Shown here: piece by piece, positions 47,485 through 59,364 of the stretch
Position numbering within the stretch: the first letter of the stretch is position 1
Layout: every line of letters begins with the position of its first letter
From: Oreocharis arfaki
Taxonomy: Eukaryota; Chordata; Aves; Passeriformes; Paramythiidae
Assembly (NCBI GenBank): GCA_013398015.1
Contig: VZRR01010232.1
Span: 1,021,065-1,085,064 of the forward strand
DNA length: 64,000 nt
Reading direction: 5' to 3'
Translations under genes and position numbers: made by a program
The notes under the pieces: model-generated
Seen by the model: only the letters and a program-made list of their open reading frames with translations
Databases searched by the model: none
Told to the model about the DNA's origin: nothing

Positions 47485-50274
47485 GCCAACTTTAGGTGTA
47501 TTAGGAAAAACAACTGGGTTTAGTCATTTTGCAAACTCTGAAAAGTTTGGATAAATTTGTTGTTTACAAAGTCCCACCCATTGCTGCAGCTTTACACTCG
47601 TACAACCCCAGGGAAGGCAGGAGTCAACAAAGCCCACGAATGACCCAGGAAGGCCCCTCATTCAGTGCAGAGATCTGATATGTTAGCCTGGAGAGCATAT
47701 CAAATTTAATGACACTTGAAAAAAACCCAACCTGACTTTCAAAATGTCCTTTTTTCCTATGTGGATCATATAATTGAAGAAAAAGAAACGAAACTTGAGC
47801 TGATAACCAGCACAGAAAGCTGGTAAAGCCCTAGAGCCTTTAAGGGCTTTAATTTCAGCAGAAAGGACAGAGCAGGAGGACACAGGAGAGGGCACAGTGT
47901 GATCTGGCACAGCATCAGGGATGGGAGAAGGGTCAGCAGGTGACTGCACCAGCCCACAAGGGCTGTAAGGGCCATGTTAGTGCACTGGGGAGCCAAGAAG
48001 AGGCCAGAGCATGCCTGGGGCTGGGGGAGGATGCTGAAGCTTTCTAGGAAAAGTGTCGGGGGTTTGGAGAAAGCTGATGCAAGTTAAAAAGGACCACAAG
48101 GAAAGAGAATCAATTGCAAGCCCCAGAAGCTGGCCTTCCACTACACAGCCACAATGCACCTGCAAATCACAGCTCCCTCAATGTTCTCTCCCCTTCCCAA
48201 ACACGCACACATCCCTCTTCAGCCTCCACATGGGAGAGATCTCGAGTCCACCCATGCAAACACCTCCTGCTGCCTGCTCTCAGAGAAAGAAGGTTTGTTG
48301 GACTTCGACAAAGTCAGCAAATACCTGAAATACTCTAACTCATCCATAAAATAAGGCAGTGTCACAGTGTTTCCATGGGGAAACGCTGCCTTAAAGCACT
48401 GTAAATCCTGAAGAACGGAGCAGAAATACAGCACCCGGCAGAGCCAGCCTGAACAGCAGGGCCTGAACTGCCTTCAGGTCCTCGGGAGCCTCAGAGAAAT
48501 CTTTGATTTGTGCTGAAAACTAAAACAGCTAAAATGGGACCATGGAACTAAGGGAGTTTAGAATACCCTTGTTACAAAGCAGGCTGGATTCCTGACAGAC
48601 ACGGCTCAAGGCTGCTGACTCCAGGGTCACACCCCAGCCAGAAATATGTCATTAAACCCAGGTAGAGCTTGGCATGAAATGAAGAGACTCATTTAGCCAC
48701 CACTGGCAAAGAAACCATCCAGGGCACCTCAACCTCATCTAAATGTAGACACAGCTAAAGTACAATAATTAAACACAGATTAAAACTATTTCTAACAGGG
48801 CAGCATTTGAGAGAGAAACTGGCCTTTTCACTGATAAAATTTTGTATGTCCTACAGGTGCACGCTGACACACAGAGTTAGCAGTGCTTACAGGAGAACTG
48901 CCTGTGCCATCAGGTGCTTGCATCGCTGCTCTCCCTCCCACAGCTCATCACACCAGCACGTAACTGCATCCAGTTCAAATCTCTTTGGAAATATGAACCT
49001 ACAGATACCGTGCATGAGAGTTTAGTGTGCTTTTCTTCTTTCTAAAGTGCTTCTAAAACTCCAGATAATATTGTTGTCAAAACCACACTGCAGTTCTGCA
49101 TGTATTTAAGCCAATTAGCACAAATTCAGCTCAAAGGTAATTTTTTTTTTATTTAGTCCACTAAAGCTTAAACAATTAGACACGGCAAAAAAAGCCTGTA
49201 GCCATCTATCTGCATAGCACTGCAAACAGTTTGAACACCACTAAAATAAAATTCATTGACTTGAATTTATCTTTGGTGTGACTTCAAGTGACTTCAGTGG
49301 GCCTTTGCCAGGGATAAATTTGCCCACTGTGTTCTGGGACACAAAAGGACTGTGAAATCACAGCTTGTAGAAATGTCAATGAGCAGGTTTGGATGTGGGC
49401 AAGCCTGTGCATCGAGGAACCCTTCTCATTACAAATCTGCAAACCTCTGGCAGTTTGCAAAATGCTGCTCTTAGAAACATTTTGAGGAGCTATAAATAGA
49501 CTGCTCAGCATAGAGAAAATTATAATCTGTGAAGGCAGCAAGACCAGAAATGTCCACAGCTCTGGGTTCTCAGTACAAGCTTTCAGGACTTCTCTGACCA
49601 AATTTTCAGGATTCAAGTTTTCATCTGTGTGTGTCCTTGTCTATAGATGAATGTCAGAGTCACTTCTGAGTTTTTCCCATTTCTGACAAAATATAGTCTT
49701 TTTAAGAGTCACAAACTGACACCAGTCACACAAACTGAAATGCTCTTGTGACATCCCCAGTTTAAAAAAAAAAATAGAGAAAGGCTCAAGTTCCTACAGT
49801 CTGATGTCCCTGAAGCTTCTAATTTTCAGAGGCCATATGGTTTCAGACACCCCTTAACTGCCTCTCACAAGAAAATGCAGAAATTTCGATGCAATCCCCT
49901 GAACCCTTGAGCCAACCTGAAGTTACAGCCACACACTCTGCTCCTGGGGATCAACTACCAAAAGGGCTGAAACTCACCAGCTCCAAGCTGCATTCAGAGC
50001 AGAAATAGTTACACGTTCTTCTAACTCATCTCCCCTCATCAAGGAAAGCTTTGCTGCTCTCATTGCTCACTAAGCTGGGACGCTGACATGGGAGGACAGC
50101 ACACGCTCGTCACAAAAAATATAAAACAATAAACAGAGGAGGAAAAGTGTATGATCAAATTTTCAGTCTGTGTAACTCAGACTGGAGTTTTTTAAGTTAA
50201 TGACTACAGAGTAATTTTTTTCCTTTTCAGATCCATACTGTGCATTGTGGTTTTTCCAATCAATCCAAAGAGAT

Positions 50275-50317
50275 GTGACAGCCACTATGCAGTGACAGCC
50301 ATTGTACAGTGGCCATT
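50275..50317 (+). repeat. 17-bp tandem repeat, 2.5 units
   Basis: GTGACAGCCACTATGCA (50275-50291) and GTGACAGCCATTGTACA (50292-50308) are tandem copies with three mismatches, followed by a partial GTGGCCATT. It is a small degenerate tandem duplication just downstream of a T-rich splice-acceptor-like tract (AG at 50229-50230). Confidence 0.6.
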
Positions 50318-50569
50318 ACAATTATACACAGGCAATTACTGCTGTGCCAGAGACTCATGGGAAATGTGTTTTCCCCTTCCTATTTCACTGTGAAAGGACA
50401 ACAAAAAGTAGTCAAAGTATATATTAATGGTTTTTCAAATAATATACTTGATTACATCTACTGCAGAATATTTTTTCTTCATGTTTCTGTAATGAATCTG
50501 ACCATGAAAAACAAATTTATGCCCACAGTTTGTAACATGATAAACTCAACTCATTTGATGTGAAAAACC

Positions 50570-50760
50570 TACAGTTTAATTGCTTGATTTAGATTTTGGC
50601 TGGTTAAATGCGTACTGAAACATTACTATTTTAATTATGTTAATTTATAACTGAAAAGCTAAATTTACAAAGGCAATAACATTAATTATTTACTTGCCCA
50701 TTAAAGCTGAATATTTATTACCAGGATAATTGGCTTCATAAGTCTGCCAAAAAATTAAAA
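50570..50760. other. possible conserved regulatory block
   Basis: It contains TTTTAATTATGTTAATTTAT, ACATTAATTATTTACTTG, TGAATATTTATTACC and GATAATTGGC. TTAAT cores recur about every 10-20 bp. No frame of note. Confidence 0.3.
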
Positions 50761-51035
50761 ATGAGTTTATGTACTGACTTACAGAGGAGTGAGTGATACT
50801 GCAGCATCTCTCAGCAGGTTGTGTGTGTTTAATGGATTGCTCTGATATACAACTACATTTCTTTCATTTATAGTCTGTTGCATATAGGTTTTTTTTAAAG
50901 ATTGTATTTCTTTTCCTTTATAAAGATGCCAGTTGTGTTTCAGAGCAAGCTCCTTTACTGCTCTGCAGCCAAAATCCTGTGTCCAGTGGGAGGGACTTCC
51001 ACTGGTCTTAATAATTTATGAAGATTGCCTCTCAC

Positions 51036-51082
51036 CTGGCCTAAATACCAACCAAATGTAGCATTACACTTGGTTAAATCAA
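51036..51082 (-). other. candidate short exon (47 bp), very strong splice sites
   Basis: On the minus strand the acceptor 'tctctgtttcccttttcag' precedes 51082, and the donor GGCCAG followed by GTGAGAG begins at 51035. Both match consensus closely. One frame is open (DLTKCNATFGWYLGQ), entering with two bases of a split codon and leaving at a codon end. Nothing in the peptide is diagnostic. This is the best minus-strand splice pair I found. Confidence 0.22.
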
Positions 51083-52586
51083 CTGAAAAGGGAAACAGAG
51101 ACTCAAAATAATCCAGCTCACAGGCAGAATAGGAGGGTTAAGAAACACCAGCAGTGAGAAGTCTCCACCTTTGCTGGTATTTTAGCTTCATTTCCATTTG
51201 CAAGACAGCAAATAGATTCAATGCTTATTTATGCATGCATCCTCAAAGTAATACAATTAACTTACTAACGCTTACAGAACGATTTGTATATTACCTTGAT
51301 GTAGGATGAAAGGCTAATTTTGATTGCTGTCTAGACACAAATCCTAATTCCATTTGGCAATGTCTTTCACCAAGCACACCCCCCCCCTTCCTGCTTATGT
51401 TCCTTAAATAACGTGACTTTCCCAGCAGGTGCAGGATCACTGAAGAGCTGCAGCACCACGGCCATCAGCAGGAGACAGGATGGACTTCTGTCACCTTCAT
51501 TTTCCCTCGGGCCAGGGTGAGAACCCTCTTGGACTGAGGTCTGCAGAGGGCACGGGATAAACTGAAGAGCCAGCCCTGAGGCAGCGCTCATGGAGACAGT
51601 AACTAGGATTTCAATCAATATTTATTTATTCAGGCGTCCTCAAAGCAGGACGATTACATCCAGATTACAGTCTGAACTTCCAACCATGCTGTAATTGCAC
51701 TGCCAAGGAAGGACAGAAGCATCCATGAGAGAGAGGCAGTAGGTCAGTGGATTTGGCATCTCATCTTAAGTGAGGAGGAATGGATTGAACCACAATTTAA
51801 AACTCTGCTTTTTGGGGTTTTTTTCCTGCAACTCCTCTGCTGCTTCCTGCAGCGCAGAAACATGGAATGTCTGAACCTCAGTCTTGGGGGAACAATAATC
51901 TGGCATTAAATATCAACATCTCACACTGCCATCTCACATGGCTGGATTCAGGACATACAGTTATTGCTAATATTATTGTTGCCGTTGATATTATTATTAT
52001 AAAAGTGATAAAAGGGAAAGAAAAATCAAACCCCAAAGCTTATAACTGAAAACTTGAGGTTTGTTTGTCCACGTGTAGCTCTCACACTACAACAGACCTC
52101 TGCCTTTTCTCAAATTATGCAGGACATTGATCCTTCTGCCAACAGGGCAGACATGCCAGTATGTCAGTGCCAGCTTCCTCCAACTACAAAAGCAGCACAG
52201 CTCAGTACAACTCAGCACTGCATGGGTACAAGACACCACCTGGCAAAAGCCAGAAGAATTCGCTAACACCCACACCACCCAACCTGTGACGCTGAAGACA
52301 CATCTTCTGACAGGATAATTCAGTGCCCCCAGAATGACAAGGGGTGATATTTCAAGCGAGAATGTTAAATCAGGTTGGAGCTGGAGCTGTTTCATGCACA
52401 CACCCAGGACGTCCCACGGGTTGCAGGGCAGGATGCTGCAGGCTGGAGGGGATGCAGGTAAAGGCTCCTTACCCTCAGGCTCCACGTGCACAATGCCCAC
52501 GGCCACCTGCACAGAGTGCAATTCTCCCCACTAATTCTTGGATTTAAATCAGAACTGGAGCTTTCCCTGCTGCCTGTTCTGCTCAG

Positions 52587-52824
52587 GGCTGCAATCAACT
52601 TACACACATCAAACAGTCATGGAAGCAACCATGGCTCCTATCGCAGATCTGGGAGTTTGGTGCAACACTTCCTTCACTGACAGCCTGAGCAGATCAGAAA
52701 TGATCCATATGGTGACACTCACTCAGATACAACGATGCTACTTTCAAGGCTTTCCCTCAGAAATATCTGACTTGCCTAAATACATCTGCAGTTTCTTCCT
52801 CTCAGCAAAGCACAGCCTAATGAG
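52587..52824 (+). other. candidate exon (238 bp) open in one frame
   Basis: The acceptor is very good: a pyrimidine-rich run 'ctgctgcctgttctgctcag' ending at 52586. The donor is strong (ATGAG followed by GTAAGA, GT at 52825-52826). One frame is open across all 79 codons and stops immediately after the donor, as an exon frame may when read into its intron. The peptide has cysteines and mixed polar residues but no motif I know. It could be a lncRNA exon or a chance combination. No start context or partner exon can be assigned. Confidence 0.23.
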
Positions 52825-53479
52825 GTAAGAGCTAAGAATCACTAAGCAGAGCAGAGTAAGAAATTTTTCTACCTTTAAAAATTTGTTACTTACACCAAAG
52901 GTCAGAGTTTCAGAAATACTAATTATTCAGAAAACTATTATGACTTCAAGTCTATATAAAACTCATTTATTTGTAAAATGCGTCACTGAAATTCAATTTT
53001 TTTTAAACAACTTTTTAAACTCCAATGTAAAAATATTTCTTAGGGAAAATACATTATTTCAAACTAAAACCCAAGCATTTTTATTTAAAAATCTAACTCG
53101 GAAGATTTGTGCTATTCCATTTTGGTTTCAGCCCAGTGTTTGCTGAACCTGGCCTCTCCCTTGCTATTATCAAGGTATTAATGGTTTGGCACCAACCAGT
53201 GCCAACACATCAGACTGTGAATTCCAGATCAGCTCTGGCACGAAGCTCGCAGATAAAGACCTGGTATGAGGCAGGGGTGGTAAACAAGGATAATGCTGCA
53301 TGACAGACAACTAGCAGGAGAGAGGGTGGCAAACAGAAGATAATTGTCAAGCATGTGGTATTTTTAGAAACAATCAACCAAAATGCCTTAGACATCAATT
53401 TCAAGCCACTTAATCCTCTTAATGACATGCTATGGCATTTGTTTGTGATTAGGGTTTTGCTTTGTTTTCTATAGAAGGT

Positions 53480-53680
53480 TCCCCTCAGACTCCTGCATTC
53501 AATGTGCTTTGTAAATAGTTCTGCCAGTATGCTGAGTGTTAGGTTAGAGTTTACTTATCACAGTGCTAAATTATTCCAGCTGGGTCATTATTAATTCTCC
53601 TAATTTTACTGTCATTTGCTATCATTACAACAACGCAGCACCCTATGGATACATTTATTACAGAGCATAAATCCAGGGCT
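53480..53680. other. possible conserved regulatory block
   Basis: It contains GCTAAATTATTCCAGC, GGGTCATTATTAATTCTCC, TAATTTTACTGTCATTTGC and ACAACAACGCAGC. Unique sequence without long frames. Confidence 0.3.
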
Positions 53681-53778
53681 CCTCTAAGCTGCTGGAATGC
53701 CTACTCTGCAATCTTTATGCAAAAGCCTGAAGAGTCTTTAAAAAGACTTATCTTTAGGAAAACTTTTTAAAGGCTTAC

Positions 53779-53903
53779 CTCTAGCTCCCCATCCTCCACC
53801 TGCCCATCACATTTCTGCAGGATGTTAGGGAAGTTTTCAGTATGTGATACTCCACTGCCATACAGGCCGTGGCCCACGGCAAAGCTCTTTCATAGTAAAT
53901 ACA
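53779..53903 (-). other. candidate exon (125 bp)
   Basis: On the minus strand the acceptor 'ccagcatccctttccccag' lies just above plus 53903. The donor CTAGAG followed by GTAAGCC has its GT at plus 53777-53778. One frame is open from the acceptor to a TAG straddling the last bases. A second frame is open from an internal stop to the donor. A shorter alternative exon uses an inner acceptor and spans 53779-53814. No product is recognised. Confidence 0.2.
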
Positions 53904-55042
53904 CTGGGGAAAGGGATGCTGGAGAGAGAGCAAAGAGGATGGTACTGCAGTCTGTGCAATTTCCATTGAGAGAAAGCATTTATAAAAATAGACATTTAAA
54001 AATATCCTAATGTATATTCCTCCCCCCCCCTTCAGAGAATTCATGCACTGCATATATCCTTTGCCTAACACAAGCATATGCTTGATTGGGTCTCGATTCA
54101 GCAAAGCAATTCAGTCAGGGAAGAGCTTCCAGCACCTGTTAAAACCTGTCAGACAAAAAGTTAAGCAGATGCTTCAGTGTTTTTTCTAAATCAGGACTGT
54201 AACTGAATTTACCAGTGCGTAAATCGCTCCATGTCATCCAGATTGTGAAATTTTGGTTCTGTTATCAAGGCAACTCTCTACCTGTTGTAAGCCTGGTAAG
54301 AACAGGCCATAATTCAGTTTTAAGCAGCTGCTCTGAAATAGTCCTGAATGTGCCAGTACTGCCTGTCCACTTCCCCATGTTACCTCCCCTCAGTTAATTT
54401 GCAGCTTTTGCACAGTACAACAGACCCCAGACTAATCACAGAGGTACTAGACCTGGTTTTGTTGCTTCCCTCCAAAGTTGTCCCCATCCTTAGGGAACAC
54501 AGTGTCACAGCAGCCACCCCTCAGTTCTGGATCCACAGCAACATCCCCTGAGCTCACCTGAAGCAGTGGTCCCTACACAACAGTTCTGGGTTTCATTTTT
54601 AATGATTGGTGCTCACCCACACTTGGGAAATGTACTTTCTGGTCCACCATTCAAGCAACTGATCAAAATTATTAAAGCAGATACTTCTCACACCCCATGG
54701 CTAAAATGTCCAATAACATCTGAGTTAAACATTAATAAACTGCTTTTAGGAGTTCATTAAAGCCAGGTGTATAGCCAGTGGTAGTTGTTGTGCAGTGAAA
54801 TCCTTGCCTCCTGGGCATGATGAAGCTCTGCTAAAAGCAATCTAGTGATCCACTGATCAAGAACTTTGACAGCCACAAGCCTGAGCTTTCTCTCAGGTGT
54901 GAGAACATGGTGCTCACGTGAGCATCACGCTCCTGGCTACAGACAAAGAGCTTTTGCTTTCCTCCTCTCTTGGGTATTAGTCACACAATCAGAAAAAGAA
55001 ATCAGATTAGTTTGGGCTTAAAGCATGTCAGTTATTACGTGC

Positions 55043-55070
55043 TGCTCACAGGTATGTGCTCACAGGTAAT
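55043..55070 (+). repeat. 14-bp tandem pair duplicating a donor-like site
   Basis: TGCTCACAGGTATG and TGCTCACAGGTAAT are adjacent and share 12 leading bases. Each contains CACAG followed by GTA, a donor-like motif. No good acceptor frames them, so this is probably simple slippage. Confidence 0.55.
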
Positions 55071-56059
55071 TTGCTCTGTATCTTCTTGGGTATTTACAAA
55101 TCTCTGTTTCCCTTGTAGTGTCCTCTGTGATGACAGGTACTATGTTTGCATTTCTCCAGAATTCTGACAATTGCCCTACTCTCCATAAGCTTCTGAGAGT
55201 TGTAAATAATTCAGTGGGTACATTTCATAAGGCCACGCTGACCCAAATATATCACAGTTACCTAAATACTCCTTATCTTGTTCTTGCCTTTGCTCATAAC
55301 CCCTTTTACAGAGAACACTGTTACAGATCTGACACAGTTATTAACCTTTCTGTGAAGAGCAGTGCAAAATAATGGCATTTTGTATTTCTGGCTTCTCTGT
55401 CTAGTCCATTTATTTGCTTCCCTTTCTTCCTGATGGACTTCTGCCTTCCTCCTACTTCCAGTGCGTTTGTAAGTCGTTTTCTTCATAACCCTTTATAGCT
55501 GTAACTGATTTTGCCTCTATGCCCTTCTGATTTCAGCCTATGTGGCTGCACAGCTGGGGGTGCTGGCCACACATCTTTGGTTCATCAGGTTTGTACTACT
55601 AAAAATTACTGAAGGGCTTTCTTTGCTATGCTACTGCCCCAAAATTATCTGTCTTTGTGCATAGAGCCCCCAAAAGCCTCTATTCTACAGCAGTGCTTTA
55701 GTTAACAAGTTTGCTCAAATCATTTTCCACATGAAAAGTGGGACTTTCCCTCTTCCAACATTTTACATCCCAGCCTGTCATTCCAAACAAGCTCAAAAGG
55801 TGAATCCCTTTATTATTTCATTACTGTCTGCCCAAACCCAATCCACTCAGACATCCCAAAAACAAGTTACATGATGTATCCTATAATTCTGGCCAACAAC
55901 ATATCTGTGTCCTAAGTTGTCTGCCTATAGCCCCCTGATCAGCACAAGTTATTTTGCTCACCAGCAGCAACACCCTTGAAAAAATGTCCCACAACCAATT
56001 CCAATCAAAATGCCAGCTGCTCTCCACTTACCCCTGTCTTAACAGCTTCTCGCTTAAAT

Positions 56060-56250
56060 ATTCTGGTGGCATCATTTTTTCTTCAATACTTTTTGGATTT
56101 TGTACACCTTGGTCACGACCCCTCTTAATCTCTTGTATTCTAATGAATATAAACATAATTTTCTTAACCTCGCCTCCTGTTTTATAACCCCTGAGGCCCT
56201 TTATCATCTTTGTCAAGACTGTATCCATAATTAGGGTATGTAAAAAGATC
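56060..56250 (-). mobile_element. ancient CR1-type LINE tail, strongly diverged
   Basis: On the minus strand, from 56250 downwards, the sequence keeps the order of motifs seen in old amniote CR1 tails: 'aagatgataaagggcctcag' (consensus-like 'atgataaagggcctgga'), then 'ggcgaggttaagaaaattat', then 'gagattaagaggggtcgtga', then 'ccaaggtgtacaaaat'. The match is degenerate, with many substitutions, and is much older than the three recognisable avian CR1 copies in this window. A 74-codon open frame on this strand (56028-56252) may be a decayed piece of the reading frame but has no recognisable domain. The region 55500-56060 could be the rest of the same element's tail, but I cannot align it by eye. 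Confidence 0.65.
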
Positions 56251-57559
56251 AAAAGGAAGGAACAAGAAAGTGCCTACTTGACACAAATTGTTACATGAAT
56301 AACCAAGATCTGCCGCCCAGACTCACCCTTCCCATCCCAACTCAGTGTCAGAGGGCAAGTGGCTGCTGATTCCTGCACATCAGGCGATGTAGCCAGGACA
56401 GGTTTTGTCACTGCAGGGTGCACCACTCCTCCTCGAGGGCATTCTGCAAAATTCACCTTTTCTGCTGTTTGTGCTAACTCATTACAGCTGCACACACAGA
56501 CACGAGCATTTATATTCCACACAGGTAACTGAAAATCGGGTATGAGACAGGCTGCCCTCCATCCTCTGTGCACACACAGAGCCATGGACAGTCTCACAGT
56601 TCCCTACAGGGACTCACAGGCACACAGGTGTAGGGCCACGTTCAATATTGCTGTTCCCACGGGAAGAGAACACTGACCATTTTTCATACAAGAATTGCAG
56701 CTGATGGTAACACACCAACCAGCCTTCAGGGCTCACAGTGACCAGCATTCCTTAGCTGGACAGACCCTTGAATACTCCACTGATTAGCAGGGTAGAAGTC
56801 TCAAAGGGATGCACGTAAAACCACAAAAGTGCCCCAGGCCTGGAAGCTAAACATCTGGAAGTTAAACACCTTACAGGAAATATCACTGTTTACTTACGGA
56901 TCATTCTGTATGATATTCAGAATTTGGAATTTGCCATAGCAGATCAGACAAGTGCTTTGTTTAGACCATAAACCTGAATCAGACAGCAGCAAAAGCAGAT
57001 GCTCCAGGGAAGGGTTTGAGAAGCCTTTGCAAACAGTTACACAACAACTGAGCCACCTGGGCTGTTTTCTTCCTCATCTTGACTCACCAGAGAGTTGGCA
57101 GATAACCTGAAAAGGAAGAATTTCTCTACCTCTCTCAAGCATCTCCCTTTCAGTCCTTACCATTGACTGCTGGTCTCACTGCTGTGAAATCAGGTCCAAC
57201 CTTCTGGACTTCAGCTCTTGAACTTTTGTCCTCGGTGGCACCTTGTTGCTGTTTGTCCTCCAGCCTCGGCAACTCCACAGCTCATCCCACGCCCACAAAA
57301 TACGAAATCACAACCTCATGACCAATTGTGCTGCTCTTCCAAGAGATTCCTTGCAAAATTTGTTCACACGTCAGTGAATCACTCCCAATGTGTTTTGCAT
57401 AAGCAAATTTAAGGTGTTTTATCATGGAAATGTATGCCGAAACATCTTCCCACAGAGTGGGATACTCTGTGGTGTGACGCAGTTACGCAGGGCCAGCACT
57501 GCAGTACATTTTACAAAACACAAGGCTGCAACCTGTTTGCAATAAGGCAGCAAGCATAA

Positions 57560-57960
57560 AAGGTGAAAATGAATTTATTTGTCCTTGGCACGCTTTGTAA
57601 CCACGAATCTGCTACTCTGCAGGTACAGCCAGTAGTAACAACCTGCAGAAGGAAGTGGCACTGAAACTGCAGCCCACGCCAAACTTACGACTCTATTTTT
57701 CTTCGCCATTATTAGCTATCAGATGGTTACTATGAAACATTATCTGCGTATTTCATCATGCCTACATTTATGCTACATGAGCGAATCAACAGCTGAAAAT
57801 AGCTTTGCACTCCTCCAAGAAACCTCGCTGCCTTTACAAGATCTAAAGTTGGTAGTTCTTTATCAGCACCTTATTAACCGAGGCAATTCCCAGGCTGCTG
57901 AGCTTCATCCTTACGGAGGGTGGGAGACCTGCACTGCTGTTAATGACCCTGACCTTTGCA
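57560..57960. other. possible conserved regulatory block or cryptic exon
   Basis: CpGs are retained (GGCACGC, CCACGAATC, TTACGAC, TTCGCC, CTGCG, GAGCGAATC, CTCGCTG, AACCGAGG, TTACGG) in AT-leaning DNA. ATTATTAGCTATCAGATGG and GTTACTATGAAACATTATC lie within it. A 105-codon plus frame begins at an ATG (57723) and ends at 58040; it has no recognisable domain. The CpG texture fits constraint, with regulatory more likely than coding. Confidence 0.33.
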
Positions 57961-59321
57961 AAGAAAATGCAGCTCCAGCTTGGAAGAGTGAGGGTGCTCA
58001 GCTGTTTGACTGGGTCAGGGCTGACGGATGCAACACTTAGAACTCAGCTATTTAGCACCAAAATATCACCTGTCAGCTTTGATACTTAAGAAAATGATTC
58101 CATGACATTTGCTTTGTGGGTTTCTTTGTTTCATTTGAAGTTTCAAAAAGGTTTTTCAGTCCCCTCAGACGAAGCAACAACTTGCTCTTCCCCTCCCACC
58201 AACTGCCTGCAAACTTTGACTTTAAATAAACTCCTTGTGGTAGCTGCCACATTACAATACTTTGGATCAGATTTTCATATTGGTATGATCTTAACATAAC
58301 AATGAAGTTCATATTTCTTCACCAGATACACGTTTGTAGAAGAATTCTGCTCATAATTCTACTCTCCTCCTGCGGATGCAAAGTAGAGGAGCTCGTACCT
58401 ACTCCACATCTACTACCTGGGCAGCAGTGATGGAGCTCAGCCTAGACAAGACTATTATTAAGCTAGAGCAGGTCCGCCACTTTTTGGCCTCTAAACCAAG
58501 CAAATAATTCCATGAGCTCTCTTCCAGTTCTTGAGCCACAAATAATAGGTGGGGAAAAAGCAGTTCACAGAGTTCCTGACTGAAACACGGCAAAAACTGA
58601 CTGAGATCATCACATGCTCTAATTCCTGCCTTTAGGATATAACTGGTTAGGGACAGTCCACATACAGGTGTACCTGGGCAATTAAATAGCCACAAAGGTC
58701 TATCAATGTTATTAAAAGTCTAGGTGATATAAAAAATTGCAAAGTGCAGGCCTGAGAATACAAAACCACCAAAAGAAAAAAAAAAAGGTAAGAGCTTCTT
58801 TTAGACTTGGCTGCTGGTTAAAAAATAGAAAAGGAAAAAGAAAAAATATCGTATTGCTTCTTACTGGCAAAGGTGCTGGTTTGACAGCCCTGAAGAGAGA
58901 TCTATTTATTCAAAGCAATGCTGGCAGCAATGGCACATTTCTTCCAATATGCCCAACCCTGTATCTATTTTCAGTTCCATCAGTAAGCTAAAGGTTAAAG
59001 CTATTTATTTAAACCCACACCCACATGCCATTTAAATTGACCCAAATTATTGTCTGAGTTGTAACCTCTCTGTATTAAAGTCCCCTTAGGGGCTGTTTCT
59101 TCATTTCAGGCTCAAAAAATTCCTCCCTCGCAGGATGAAAGCAGATAAGGAGCACTTCCAAATAGAAATGGAGAAGGAAATGGGGAGGAGTTCAAAGAAT
59201 GCCTCTTGGTGTTGTGGATACTGCAGAAAACTTCAGTTTCACTGGATAAATAATTAGAGAGGTTAGCTCCAATCATATTAACAGATGTCACTGCCATTCC
59301 TGTTCTAAGGATTTCTTATTC

Positions 59322-59364
59322 AAAAAAAAAAAAAAAAAAAAGAAAGAAAAATAAAAGAAAAAAC
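59322..59364. repeat. poly-A (20) plus A-rich tail
   Basis: A20 is followed by GAAAG/ATAAAAG-type A-rich sequence. Retrocopy origin is possible but no parent sequence is recognised on the upstream side. Confidence 0.85.

Larger units (their letters stand above)
43190..55490. other. stretch without a recognised gene
   Basis: It contains the longest open frame (46897-47484), candidate exons at 51.0, 52.6 and 53.8 kb, AT-rich blocks at 44.0, 50.6 and 53.5 kb, a T10 run at 49141, C9 runs at 51379 and 54022, and small tandem pairs at 49278-49297, 50275 and 55043. Nothing else is identifiable. Confidence 0.6.

Noticed and set aside
51735..51795. Possible tRNA-like B box on the minus strand (GTTCAATCC)
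   Set aside because: No A box lies at a suitable distance upstream and no cloverleaf can be folded; a chance match.
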